Part shown: positions 19,308 through 30,618 of the stretch, piece by piece
Layout of the letters: every line of letters begins with the position of its first letter
Numbering within the stretch: the stretch's first letter is position 1
Translations under genes and position numbers: made by a program
Notes under the pieces: model-generated
The model's database searches: none
The model's input: the letters and a program-made list of their open reading frames with translations, nothing else
Told to the model about the DNA's origin: nothing
Source: Plectosphaerella cucumerina
Taxonomy: Eukaryota; Ascomycota; Sordariomycetes; Glomerellales; Plectosphaerellaceae
Reading direction: 5' to 3'
Assembly: GCA_020746995.1 (NCBI GenBank)
Contig: JAGPXD010000004.1
Coordinates: forward strand, 124,001 to 188,000
DNA: 64,000 bases

Positions 19308-20566
19308 ATGCAAGCGCCCTCGCCCACCAACATGTCGCCTGGAAGAATCACCTCCGAAACCAGCTTCACCGTGGAGCCGATGACCAAGTCGGCCGCGGAG
19401 AGGCACAACTTTGGCGCCATCATTTCCGACCTCGACCTCAACACCATCAGTGGTAAGTTGTACCGGGAGAGAAGTTGGAGCAACGCTGACCGACGCAAGA
19501 CACCGACGTCCAGGGGCTGTCTGATGCAATCTGGACACACAAGGTCGTCGTCGTCAGGGGTCAGAAGGATCTCCCACCCATCAAGCAGTGGGAGCTCGTC
19601 ACACGCTTCGACCCCGAGGCCCCCTTGATCCACTCTCACGGCGATCTGAAGACTTTCAACGACAAAGGCGGCATTCTTTCCCGCGGTCGAGATGTACTCG
19701 CTATTCCCGGGGCCGAGAACGTTCGCGTCATCGGCAAAGGCTATCAGGGCGCCGACCACTACGGCATCATCGACAGGACGATCAAGAAGCCCCTGTCGCA
19801 CGACTTTCATGACCTGCCGTTGTCAAACGAGGACTTTGAGGCAGGCCACACGCGTTTCCAGCGCTGGCACATCGATGCTCCCTTGTACGACCGCGAACCG
19901 GCATGGTTCACAACGCTCCGCTGCATCAAGCGGCCCATGTCCCCTGAAATGACCATTCACTGGGACGACGGTAGCGGACTGACCATGCCCTCGGAGCCGG
20001 GTCTCACGGCCTTCTTCAGCAACACGCAGACGTACGACCTCATGACGGACGAAGAGAGGCGCATCGCCGACCACTCCTGGGTCGAATACGCCCCGCACCC
20101 CTACCAGTGGATGGGCGATTGCAAAGGCCAGCCCCATGGTCTGGGCTTGGTCGACCAGGGCCGTGAAAAGTCACTCGCCGAGCTGGGCGCCTACGATGAA
20201 GCCAAGGTCAAGCGGTATCCGATGGTGTGGGTGAACCCTGTGACTAATGAGCGGGCGTTCATGGTCCACGGCATCTGCGCGAGGCGAATGTTCCTGCGGG
20301 ATGGGCCCGAGGCGGAGCCAAAGGTGATTGATGATGTGGTTGAGATCAGGAGGTGGCTGAAGGGGATCCAAGAAAGGGTGCTGCGGCCGGAGTACATCAT
20401 GCTGCCGAGGGTTGAGGAGGGCGACATCGTCATGTGGGCAAACTACCAGGTGTTCCACACGGCGGTCGACTATCCCGATAGCTTGGGGCCGCGGACGATG
20501 CATCAGGCGAACATTGGTGCCAGCTCAGGTCCAGTCGGGCCAGTGCCAATTCCTTTGGGTGCTTGA
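19308..20566 (+). CDS. TauD/TfdA-family 2-oxoglutarate dioxygenase, XanA-like (copy 2)
   Basis: Exons 19308-19452 and 19500-20566 with a 47 bp intron give 403 aa; the Met at 19332 is an alternative start. Iron ligands lie in RWHIDAPLY (residues about 171-173) and VFHTAV (about 367), with the Arg in LGPRTMHQ followed by QAN, as in the first copy. VEYAPHPYQWMG and MVWVNPVTNERAFMVH repeat the XanA-group pattern. The two copies differ over most of their length and have different exon structure (two exons here, four there), so this is an old duplication or two separate subfamilies rather than a recent tandem copy. Confidence 0.82.
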
Positions 20567-20767
20567 ACGGTCTCAGGGGCCTTGTCTGCCAAACTCCTGA
20601 AGTCCATCAGACGGAGGTCGCACATCATATCAAGAGGGCATGCACACTCGAGCTGCCTGGCCATGTAAATGAAACACCAAATAGATCCTAAATATGGTAC
20701 TGATAGAAGCGAATGAAACTTGTCAACCCTGTGTCTCTCTCCGGACTTCGAAAGGGGCCCATGTCTC

Positions 20768-21318
20768 CTAGTTGCGGCGGCGGGCGGCCTCAATGATGTC
20801 CTTGGACGCCTTATCCGAGATCATGAAAGTGGGCAGAAAAGGGAACGTCCCCGGGACGTGAGGGAAGACGGAAGCGTCAACAACGCGCAGGTTCCTGACG
20901 CCGTGGGTGACGAGGGCGCCGGCGGCCTGGAAACCGCGGCGCATGATGTCGATGGCGTCGACGAGCTCGGGCAGGTCGTCATCGCCGTCGACCTCCCAGA
21001 AGCGGAAGTTGATGTCGGGGGAGTCGGCTCAAGATGCTGGACGTCAAGGCATCTGAATCACGACATGATGGTGGTTAATGGCGCACATGAACTGCCCGGG
21101 GCCGTAGTAATTGAGCATGCCGAGCCAGAAGCCCTCGAGGGCAAAGCCGCCGCACCAGGCGTGGATGTTGCGGTCCTCGGTCTCGGTGGGCGTCTTGAGG
21201 AGCAGGGCGGTCTGGCCGAAGCCGGGCTCAATGTCGTCGTTGGCGACGCCCAGGAGGCCGGCCTCGTAGTTCTCGGCCACTTTCTCGCCCTCGCCGGGGA
21301 CATCCTTTACGACCTTGA
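20768..21318 (-). pseudogene. Truncated GMC-family flavin oxidoreductase
   Basis: The minus strand holds recognisable GMC C-terminal sequence ending in VVDASVFPHVPGTFPFLPTFM and the stop at 20768-20770, preceded by DSPDINFRFW and, upstream, by FGIKVVKDVPGEGE, which belongs near the middle of a normal enzyme. All lie in one frame, but two TGA codons interrupt it between QMP and ADSPDIN (about 21010-21045). The N-terminal FAD-binding half is missing: a stop lies just before the FGIKVV segment and no GXGXXG motif is found. GMC enzymes oxidise alcohols and often accompany oxygenase clusters, so this may be a lost pathway member. Confidence 0.75.
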
Positions 21319-22195
21319 TGCCGAACTTCCTGAGCTCTTACTTCCTCTTGTTCGAAGATCTTTCCAAAATAAGTCTAGTCACTCGGTCACACAGTCTGCA
21401 CAAAGTCGGGTAGCCAGGTCTCTTACATGAAGCCAAGCTTGGCATCTTGGCCTGTGTAATCGAGCCCGTATCTCGTTGCAAGTGCATTACCAAGCTTTAG
21501 ATGACAGAAATGAGGGTGATATTCGGCGAATGTTCCAGGTGGTGTATCTGTCGGCCCGGTTATGAAAAAGGGTCACACTGCACTCAAGATGCGAGCCTGG
21601 GTTCTTCCAGGTTCCGCCCAATCTAGATCGCAGACCACGCCCAACAGTTGGCGAATGGTTGACAAAGGCGAGTATGGAGTCTTCGCATGTATTAGCCCGA
21701 GCATTCCCGATTTGAAGCTCCTCAGGATTTTGATTGGGCGGACTTACTCGTGAGGTTTAACTCCAGTCCCGTGGACCCCTGTTCCCTCGTACTCGTACTG
21801 TCACACCCAAACCGGAACCCCCTGCAGGCATTGACACGGAGAGAATGCTTCTCACCAAGGCCGTTCTGACTTCCAACGATGCGCTCTATTGGATCAGAGC
21901 TCTACTGTCCTTGGCTCCCAGCACAGCCACCGTCACATCACGAACGGAATCAGGTGTTCCGTGCCATTTCTTCGAGGGTCATCGCTATGAGAAGTAAACT
22001 CGAGTGTTTCATTCCTGGCTCTATGATCAAAGTGTCCCCCTCCTGTCATTGTTCTCAGCTTCAAGTCAAGGGGAGACCACTTGTTTGATTCGGCTCAAAA
22101 ACACCACCACTTTCCTGAGGGGGCCTCATACAGCCAAAGTCATTTATCCCATAAGACTCTCATCCTCGAGAGCCATCACTGGACTCATCGAACCC
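21319..22195. other. Gene-free stretch, nothing recognised
   Basis: About 880 bases between the GMC remnant and the rhamnosidase stop. Only short ORFs without recognisable content are present, and no repeat is obvious. Confidence 0.4.
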
Positions 22196-24976
22196 CTAAA
22201 CCGCAATGGTGTCCGGTGGCATGCGCTGGTAGCCACCGATCTTTGGCTTAGGAGGCCACTCACCCGCGTCATACAGACACTCGAAACTGTGCTCTCCGGA
22301 GCCAACGGTACGTTCAGGCTCATTGCCCTCACTGAAGTCTCCCCGTATCTCTGACGGCAGTGTGACAACGGCCGAGCAGCTAGGCGGAACAACCAGAGTC
22401 ATCTTGAAGGCGTGAGTTGCCGCGTCCCATGCCCAGCGACAAGCAACCTGGCCATAGGGCCCATCAAAGGCAACCGAGGCAAAGCGAAGATTACCACCAG
22501 GAACGGGGCGGACGCGTATGACGCGCCATCCGGGCTCATGTGGAGAGATGCCCCCGACTGTCCCATGAAGCCAGTCTGCGATGGCGCCCAGCGCATAATG
22601 ATTGAAGCTCGTCATGCTCCCGGGGTTGACTCGGCCGTCCGGCAGCATGCTGTCCCAACGCTCCCAGATGGTTGTCGCGTCGTGGGCGACAATGGGATAC
22701 AGCCAGCTAGGACAGCGCGTCTCGAGCAGCATGCGGTACGCCAGCTGCGGTTTTCCAACACGTGTCAGAGCATGGCAGATGACGGGTGTGCCAGCGAAGC
22801 CGGTACTGATGTTGAAGCGAGCGATGCGTACAAGCCTTTCGAGGGCCTTGCCTGCGGTCTGTCTCTGGGCGGCGTTGTCGGGGTAGAGGCCGAACTGGAC
22901 GGCCAGGCCGATGCCCGTCTGTGATGTGGACATGAGATTGCCATCCTGGGTGATGTAGCGCTGTTGGAAAAGCGCCTTGAGTCTCTGGGACTCCTCATTA
23001 TACCGGTCTGCCAGATCATCCTTGCCCAGAGCTCGACAGAGGCGGGAAAAGACTTCGGTAGTATGGACCAGATACGCGTTGGCGACGAGTATACTATCCG
23101 TGCGGCCGTTTCCGGGGTCCTCGGGCGGCGCGGAAGGGTCCAGCCAGTCAGCTAGCTGCCACTTGTCTGGATGCCAGAGCCCGTCAGGCGCTCGATCGAC
23201 CCCTTCATCCAACCAGGACCGCATACTGTCAAACTGCCGTTCCAAGAGGGCCTTGTCTGCACTGTAGAGGTAGAGGGCGTCGGGAGCCAGCACCGTCACG
23301 TCGTCCCACACGGCCTGGGCGACGTGCGGCCAGTTGGGACTGATGGCCATGGGGACAACCAAGGGGGGGATGCCCCCTGCGCCCTCCTGAAGCTGCTCCA
23401 CGGCGACATCCTGCAACCAGTTGGAGAGGATGCCCATGGTGTCGTACAGGAAGCTAGCAGTCGGGCAAAAGACCTGCAGATCGCCCGTCCACCCGAGCCG
23501 CTCATCGCGTTGAGGGCAGTCTGTCGGGAGAGAGAGAAAGTTGCCGCGCATCGACCAGACGACATTCTCGTGAAGACGGTTGACAGCGGCGTTGGATGTC
23601 TCGAAGAAGCCGCGACGCTTCATATCGGTGTGAATGACAAGCGCCTCGACGTCTTCAACAAGAGGCTCCGAGCCCTCTGGCCATCCCTCCACCTGCACAT
23701 AGCGAAACCCATGAAAGGTGAATCGAGGTGTCCAGCCGAACACTGGCTCATTAGAGCCGATGATGGTGTCGAGGCACGCCGCGTCTCTCAGCGGCCTGGT
23801 GCCAAGCTCGCCGTCCTCCATGACTTCGGCATGACGCAGCGTGAGCTTCTCGCCCTCGGCCAGCGGCGCCGGAGTCGATCGTATTGATACCTTTCCGACG
23901 AGGTTCTGTCCGAAATCCAGAATGGTCTTCCCGCTCTTGCTCTTGAAAACCGACTGGCACGGCTTCACCTCTGTTGTCCGGACTGGAGGGGTGTCTGGGG
24001 CCACCAGCCTGGCTCCCGGCCTCGGCAAGATTTCGGTGCCAAGGATGGGTGAATTTGACCAGTCCGAGACGGCAGTGGTGTTCCACGAGTGTTTCTCTAG
24101 CCTGGTGTCGTAGACTTCGCCATCGTACAGTTCGCTGCTGACGAGTGGACTCGCCGAACACGACCAGGTATCGTCCGAGAGGACGACGAAGGGCTCGGCT
24201 GAGGGGACCTCGAGCTGGACAAAAAGGCCAAGCCTGTCACCGTAACGGAAGCGCTGACCGCCGTTGAAGCCGATACGGCCGGCATACCACCCCTCTGCGA
24301 CCTCGACACAGATGACATTCTCGCCTGGTCGCAGCAACGAGGAGACGTCAAGCACCCGGTAGGCCAGCCGGAAATTGTAGCTGGTCCAGCCTGGGGCGAG
24401 CCACTCGTCACCAACCCGCTTGCCGTTGATCCAGGCCTCAAAGACCCCAAGGGCCGTGATGTAGAGACGACTGGCGGAACCGGAAAGAAATCCATCGGGA
24501 AGATGGAACTGCTTCCGGAATCTGATGGGTCGCAGAGGACCTCGAGGGCCAATCTGCTCTGTCGAGGCGATGAAGCTTGCCTTAAAGTCCGAGGGACCGA
24601 GCAAGGCGGCCTCGACGGTGGCGGGAGGTGACCACTCGCTCGGCTTGGTTTCATCGTATGAAGGGTCCTGGAGGCTCTTGCCCCAGACACGCACACGGAC
24701 GGTGACGGCCTCGCGGGACTTGAGGGGCTGCAACGGCCAGGGCACGAGGACGGACTGGTCGCTTTCTGCGCGGAAGGCGGACGTACCCCGGGAGGCTGTG
24801 TCCCCGACCCACGTAGTTTCCACTTCATAGGCGGTCTGGATCCAGGACGGTGCGGTGGATGAGTCGGACTGGAAGGTCCATGAGATTCGTGGCTGGGAGG
24901 TGTCGACGCCCAGGCCGCTGTGATGGTGTTCAAAGACGGGGGCGGTGACACCCGGGCATCTCGATGCAGATGCCAT
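22196..24976 (-). CDS. GH78 alpha-L-rhamnosidase
   Basis: Single exon, 926 aa, the usual length for GH78. Domains run from an N-terminal beta-sandwich (HHHSGLGVDTSQPRISW) through accessory jelly rolls (INGKRVGDEWLAPGWTSY; WYAGRIGFNGGQRFRYGDRL) to an (alpha/alpha)6 barrel that carries LPTDCPQRDERLGWTGD, the GH78 signature with the proposed catalytic acid, and TTIWERWDSMLPDG. A C-terminal beta domain follows. It releases terminal L-rhamnose from flavonoid or polysaccharide rhamnosides. No signal peptide is visible, so it probably acts inside the cell on imported rhamnosides. The divergent neighbour is a sugar transporter, which fits an uptake-and-cleavage pair. Confidence 0.93.
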   Translation of the reverse strand: MASASRCPGVTAPVFEHHHSGLGVDTSQPRISWTFQSDSSTAPSWIQTAYEVETTWVGDTASRGTSAFRAESDQSVLVPWPLQPLKSREAVTVRVRVWGKSLQDPSYDETKPSEWSPPATVEAALLGPSDFKASFIASTEQIGPRGPLRPIRFRKQFHLPDGFLSGSASRLYITALGVFEAWINGKRVGDEWLAPGWTSYNFRLAYRVLDVSSLLRPGENVICVEVAEGWYAGRIGFNGGQRFRYGDRLGLFVQLEVPSAEPFVVLSDDTWSCSASPLVSSELYDGEVYDTRLEKHSWNTTAVSDWSNSPILGTEILPRPGARLVAPDTPPVRTTEVKPCQSVFKSKSGKTILDFGQNLVGKVSIRSTPAPLAEGEKLTLRHAEVMEDGELGTRPLRDAACLDTIIGSNEPVFGWTPRFTFHGFRYVQVEGWPEGSEPLVEDVEALVIHTDMKRRGFFETSNAAVNRLHENVVWSMRGNFLSLPTDCPQRDERLGWTGDLQVFCPTASFLYDTMGILSNWLQDVAVEQLQEGAGGIPPLVVPMAISPNWPHVAQAVWDDVTVLAPDALYLYSADKALLERQFDSMRSWLDEGVDRAPDGLWHPDKWQLADWLDPSAPPEDPGNGRTDSILVANAYLVHTTEVFSRLCRALGKDDLADRYNEESQRLKALFQQRYITQDGNLMSTSQTGIGLAVQFGLYPDNAAQRQTAGKALERLVRIARFNISTGFAGTPVICHALTRVGKPQLAYRMLLETRCPSWLYPIVAHDATTIWERWDSMLPDGRVNPGSMTSFNHYALGAIADWLHGTVGGISPHEPGWRVIRVRPVPGGNLRFASVAFDGPYGQVACRWAWDAATHAFKMTLVVPPSCSAVVTLPSEIRGDFSEGNEPERTVGSGEHSFECLYDAGEWPPKPKIGGYQRMPPDTIAV

Positions 24977-25855
24977 GGTTCAGAAAGATGCAGTATACTG
25001 AAGTGATGGAGCTGCCGTTTCCCTACGCATTCACGATGTCGCTTATAAGACGCCAGCTTCGGGAACCGGCCGGCGCCCCGAGTGGGGTGTCGTGTTGACT
25101 CCGAGAGTGTCGTCGGTCGTCGGAGGAAGATCATACGAGGGGTCGATCATGGCAACTTGTATGACAACGACTGTGCGAGGGACTCGGATCATCAGATGTC
25201 GGTGCTTCCTACTAGGTACTGGAACAATTGTGCCTTGAGCTACAGCCACCCTTCCAGCACCGATCCGAACCCGAGACTGGTATCAGTACTCTTCACTCAA
25301 AAGTGAGGTGGGAACGGCCTTGGCAAGTCCGACAAGCGCCGGACTTTAAATCCTACCCCAGGCCAAAGCCAATAAGCAATGATGAAAGCCGGCGATGGCG
25401 TCGAGATGATTTGCCCTCCCTGCTGATCATTGCTGCATGGAGATCCTCGACAGAGGGCCAACCACCTCGGGTCGACATCGCTTTCAGTTGTCGCGAACCA
25501 GGACGTAAACTTCACCTGAGACGACCAACTATACCCCAGAATTGCATCCACCCCTTACATTCTCTCCGCTTCCCCCCACACTCCCCCGCTACTCGCAAAC
25601 AGTTCCGAAATCCGGTCCGGTTGTGCCCCCACGTACGTGACAACCCGCCGAGCAGGTCGAATGATCACCATCGATGGCGAGTGCCTCAGCGACCTCGGTC
25701 AAACTGGCCGAGCTCGGCAAGTTGAGAACGTGATCGGGGGAACAATACCCGAGTGGCAAGTTTGAGTCCTTGAGTTGGTACTTGAGGACGTGTTTCGTCA
25801 CTGCCATGAGCATCCACCTTTTACTGCCCATCGGACACCTTGAGGCTTCAGCAAC
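24977..25855. promoter_or_regulatory. Divergent promoter of rhamnosidase and sugar transporter
   Basis: About 880 bases with no supported gene. The two genes face away from each other, so shared control is likely. I did not recognise a specific regulator site. Confidence 0.45.
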
Positions 25856-27489
25856 ATGAACTTTCATATCCTTGCCGTGGCCTTTGTCGCCGCCCAGGGT
25901 GGCTTTATCTATGGACTTGATTCTGGTAAGACCGAGGTTCTCTCACGCTGGATGAGCTGACACTGACCGTTCAGGCATCATCGCCACGACTTTTGGCCAT
26001 GACACCTTCAAACTCGCAATGTATGGCCCTTCCATGGTCAACACTAGTTATCAGGGCGCCATCGTCTCCGTTTACAATGCCGGCCAGGCCATTGGAGGTT
26101 TCACTGTCGGCTACCTGGCCGACAAATACAGCCGCAAGTATACGATACTCGTCGCCAGCATTCTCAGTGAGCATCCCCGCGACACTTCAGCTAGGATGCC
26201 AAGCTAACAAGCCATTTCAGCCATCATCGGCTCAATCCTCCAGTGCGCGGCTGTACAGGTCGGCATGATGATTGCCGGCCGCTTCGTCGCCGGCGTCGGC
26301 TGCGGCCAGATCCTCAGCGTGGTGCCGATCTACCTCGCCGAAGTGGCACCCCCGCGCCATCGAGGCTTCTTAGTCGGGCTTCAGGGAATGCTCATCGCCG
26401 TTGGCTTTGGCGTCGCCAACTGGGTCGGCTTTGCGGGTGCCTACGCCTCGGGTGACGGACAGTGGCGGATTCCGCTCGCGATGCAGCTGCCGGTACCCAT
26501 CGTTCTCTCCGTCATGATCTTCTTCGTTCCCTTCTCCCCACGCTGGCTCGTTCTTAAGGACCGACACGACGAGGCCGCCCGTGTGGTTGCCAGGCTGCAC
26601 GGCACCGCCGACAACGCTGAGCTGCTAGAGCGCGAGCTCCTCGAGATCCGGGAGAACATCCGCCTCGAACGAGAGCAAGGCAACCTAGCGTGGGGTCAGG
26701 CGCTGGCGGCCATGTTCTCGAAGAAATACGCCCGTCGTACCCTGACGGCCGCCTACATTGTCGCCATGGGCCAGCTCAGCGGCTCCAGCGTCATTCAGAA
26801 CTTCCAGGGCATCTTCTATCAGACGGTCGGTTTCACGGGCCGCACGGCGCTACTCATCAGCGGCGTCTACGGTATGATGGGCATCCTTGGCCAGATCATC
26901 TACCTGGCCGTCGTCGCAGACCGCTGGCCGCGCACCCGCACGCTCTGGATAGGCTCGGTGGTCCTGAGCTCCATGATTGCCATCTGCATGGCCCTCAGTG
27001 CGACTTTCGGCACCAAGGACAACCACAACGATGCTGGAGCTCGAGCAGCCATTGCATTCATCTTCCTCTACTCCGTATGCTACGCCATCTTCTTCAACGC
27101 CATGATCTGGGTCGTCCCGTCCGAGCTGTTCCCCTTTTTCCTTCGCACAAAGGGGCTGGCCTTTGCAGTGGCAACCAAGTCCGTCATCGCGATTGTTCTT
27201 TCGCAGATCACTCCATTGGCCATTGCCAACGTGAGCTGGAGGTATGTTTGGTCTGAAAATACCTCGCTTGACCCTGTCTGACGAAACCACTAGGTACTAC
27301 TCTCTCTTCATCGCATCCAACCTGGCGGCGGCCGTCTTTTACTTCTTCTTCCTTCCAGAGACATCCGGGAAGACTCTCGAGGAGATTGGCGCTCTATTCG
27401 GCGACGAGGTCGTCACTCGTGATACTGACAAGGTGGACGGACTCGGCGAGCAGGCTTTCCACGAGGAGCAACCTGAGAAAAGGGTCTAG
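25856..27489 (+). CDS. MFS sugar transporter
   Basis: Exons 25856-25925, 25975-26166, 26221-27241 and 27294-27489 give 492 aa; each intron is 49-54 bp. The first exon encodes helix 1 up to GFIYGLDS and splices to GIIATT, restoring the sugar-porter start. GRFVAGVGCGQILSVVPIYLAE and PETSGKTLEEIG are the classical signatures, and twelve membrane helices are expected. The cytosolic N-terminus before helix 1 is almost absent, which is short for the family, so an upstream exon cannot be excluded. Next to GH78 it probably imports a rhamnoside or rhamnose-like sugar. Confidence 0.9.
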
Positions 27490-27996
27490 AGAGAAGCAGC
27501 CACTGGTTTTGGCCACGCCTGGAGTACGGACTATTTTGAAACCTGGACTGCCAGCCCTTGGGCTTTAGGCCTCTTGAGTCATTCAGCATACCAAATCCCA
27601 TCTTACAGTGACCTGAATTCAATACAGTGATCGCATGTATTCTTCAGGGTGTTACAAGACATCATCGGGGATCTCGCTCCGTTTCAGGGGCAAGGACACG
27701 CCCGGCAACACTCGGTTAGCAACGCCGCCCGACCACCCTGGGCCGCCCTGCCGTTCCAATACTACAGGCAGGACTGTTTCTCACCACATTGCCGCAGCAT
27801 GCCGTTCCATTGCAGAACCCTGTACCTAAATTCATTCGTACCATGTATTTCAAAGCAAAGCCGGGCTTTCCGGCGCATGTCCAGGTTATTTAAGAGGCTA
27901 ACGCGCATCACAAGTCAGTCTTCTGCTTTCCCCATCTTCATCCTTATCCTCTCCCTTTCCAAATATTTCATACTCCGTTTTCTGGTGAAGCACAAA
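27490..27996. promoter_or_regulatory. Intergenic region and promoter of the SnoaL-like gene
   Basis: The frame of the following gene is open back to 27649, but without typical coding content. I regard this as 3' UTR plus promoter. Confidence 0.35.
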
Positions 27997-28468
27997 ATGT
28001 CACGGTTCGAAATCGGCCATCCGGACGCGAAAGTTCAGGAGTACATCACCATGCGCCAAGAAAGGTTCACTAGAGGCTTCAACAATGCGTCCGTTCCTGA
28101 ACTCATGACAATGTTTGCCGAAGAGGTCGAATTCAATGACTACGGTACGCAGCCTGTCCCTCCCGTCCAGGCCCGTGCTAACACCGCCAGCTACGGGCGT
28201 GCTGGACCTGAACCGCATCTCCCTTGAAAAATACTACGCTGAGATGGTAGCCACGTTTCGGGACATCACCATCCGCACAAAGTCAATCAGTGGAAGCAAG
28301 CACTTCACTGCCTGGGAATGGGATCTCACGATGTACGAGTTGCCTTCTGAGGCGAACCCCACTGGAAAGGAGGTGAACATGGTGGGCGTGAGTCTGATGT
28401 GGTGGAACGAGGAGGGAAAGATTGTGAAGAACCAGGACTATGGGAAGGAGGTGCCTCAAGGAGAGTAG
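27997..28468 (+). CDS. Small SnoaL/NTF2-like protein
   Basis: Exons 27997-28144 and 28191-28468 with a 46 bp intron (branch GCTAAC) give 141 aa. The length, the helix with AKVQEYITMRQERFTRGFNNASVPELMTMF, the following EVEFNDY strand and the C-terminal strands with AWEWDLTMYE and VGVSLMWWNEEGKIVKNQDY fit the cone-shaped SnoaL/NTF2-like fold. Members include small polyketide cyclases, isomerases and scytalone-dehydratase-like enzymes, as well as proteins without a known reaction. No signal peptide is seen with this start. Confidence 0.75.
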
Positions 28469-30618
28469 GATTTCGGCATGTCTCATCAGCTAGTGAATCC
28501 CTATTTTCCACCGGGCACAGAAGTCCCTGGGTGCTCGTCAAAGGAGATGACTGGTTCAAAATGTGACCAGGCAGAACAGCCATTGTTCTTGGACAGGCTC
28601 CCGACTGCTAGTATTCTCGAGAGCAAGTGAGCACAGAGAGGCCGATGTACTCGTGTCCAGAGCTCTTTTCAAGGGAGCTCGGGGGCGTCAGCAGCCGGGG
28701 CATGAAGGAGACTTCTCAAAGCACTCGCAGGGTATAAAGAGGGGCACGTTCTGACCGGCACGTTGCCATTGGCGGGGACGCGAGGAATCATACGCAAAAT
28801 GGCGCTGCAGTTCATCCCGTCTGCCTCGGCGCCCCTTGCAGCCGAGCCATACACAGTGTCTGTGACAGGCAGGAATCGCGTGCCGTAGAGGGCACGATTG
28901 CTCGGGAAATTTTGGCTTGAACCTTGGAATCATCGTGTGAAGGATGCGAGAGAATACCGACTCCAGTGTGGTCTAACGACAGGGATTAATCCCTGTAGGC
29001 AGACCCCGACTCGCTGCGCCTTAGCGTGGGGGCATGTAGATCCCCCTCTTGATCCGGGGCCATCTTCGTATTCAATACGGGTCCTCTTTTGGTCCACGGC
29101 GGCAAGCAGGACGCCTTAAAGCATTTGGATGAGGTCGATTTTGTTTAGCCTTCTAGTAAATCAAAGTTGGCTTTAAAGATGAGTAATGTAGTCTCCCCCG
29201 GAAAATGAAGATCCATCGTTGCAAGCGGCGGCGAGACTGTCGTCTCATGCCAGGCCTTGAGCAGAGCGATCACATCAAGGCAGGCCGGGCCATGAGCCGA
29301 AGCGGCAGCAGCATGAAGCCCGGCCTTTTTTTCATCTTCCTGGGCAGGTAATAGCAAACTTCTTCCGGTCCGGCGGAAGAGGGTAGGGTTCACGACAGAC
29401 TGGACGTCCACGGGTGGATCGGAGCTGCTCGATGGGTTGACTCGGCACCTAGGACCCACGCATTTTGCCTGGGTCATTGTGGGCAAGTGACAGTCAGAAC
29501 GCCTCCCATTTCCACCTGGGGTCATCACAAGGACTGTCTTGTTGTTCGGGGGAGCTCTTGATAAGGTAGTGGACGATAAGAGGCGCGAGAGTATCAGGAT
29601 GGCGGGATTTTGGGCAACCGTCCCTCATCAGGCGGTAACAGTCACAGCCGAGAAGAGCTTCAAACCCCGTCGACCCACCAACCTTGCTACTAGCGGTTGT
29701 CTGCATCTGCGAGAAATGAGTTTCGGCATGTTCCGATCCACGCCCATCGGCAAATACAAGAGGCAGCATTATGGCGTGAGTACAGATCATGGACGTATCG
29801 TGACTCTTGAAGATCCCGTGGACATGAGATGCTGACGATGTTTCGAACAAAAGGTTTTTGTCCCGGCACCCCTCGGTTCATAGGGGTATTGGGGGTTTTA
29901 TTAGTCCATGACCTTTGGCTATCATTTCACTCAAGCCCTCAGCATCACCCTACTCACCTCCATCATCTAAGCCCGAAGCTCACATCCTTCTCCTCCAAGC
30001 CAGGAACCAGTGGAGCAGGGTAGCATAATTCCAGCCTTCAAAAAGAGAATCAGGGGTAGGATGATGACTCGTGTGGGGGACTGAAGGACGACAGGTCGAA
30101 GACGCAGTGCATCGGCCCATTACTCACGAAGCTCGGCCCGGACTCCAAGACACTGGTGACCGCTACCCTGCAGCTGTCAAGGTCAGATAAACGGCTCATT
30201 AACGCCTCTAGTTCTAGCTACATGCTCGTCTGCCACATGTCAGTTTCAACACTGGGATGCCGGTTTCCGTTCGAAAGTAAAGGGTCCTACATACATTAGT
30301 CGACAGGGGGCCGTAGGTCGCTTAACACCCTAAAAGCTCTATCGCGGCAACCGCATTCCACCGAACCCCGAAGCTTTACGCGTATAGCAGTTAGTCTCAT
30401 GGTCCCGGTTATTACATCAGACACGGTGTGACTCCATTTAATCTCGTGTCCTTCCCAATTGCTCCCACTGGTTTTGAGGGTTCATTCCCGATTCATGGGC
30501 GATTCCTCGATCGCCAGTCCCTCATACCTCAAGCCTTTCCAATCCCTCCCCCTGTCCTGGCATCAACGCCACCAGCCACACGACACATTATTGGAGCAAA
30601 CGAGTCCGCTTGCCGAGA
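28469..30618. other. Gene-poor stretch of about 2.1 kb
   Basis: No complete gene is supported. On the minus strand at 29148-29340 an open frame ends with codons that look coding (GLHAAAASAHGPACLDVIALL and PGETTLLIFKANF), faintly like an ankyrin-type repeat, but it has no start, no neighbours in frame and no firm match. Elsewhere I see neither repeats nor RNA genes. Confidence 0.35.

Noticed and set aside
21010..21045. Intron that could remove the two stops of the GMC remnant
   Set aside because: No convincing donor, branch and acceptor set, and the N-terminal half is missing anyway.
29145..29528. Possible ankyrin-like fragment on the minus strand
   Set aside because: Only one weak repeat-like motif without neighbours; mentioned in the gap entry but not called.
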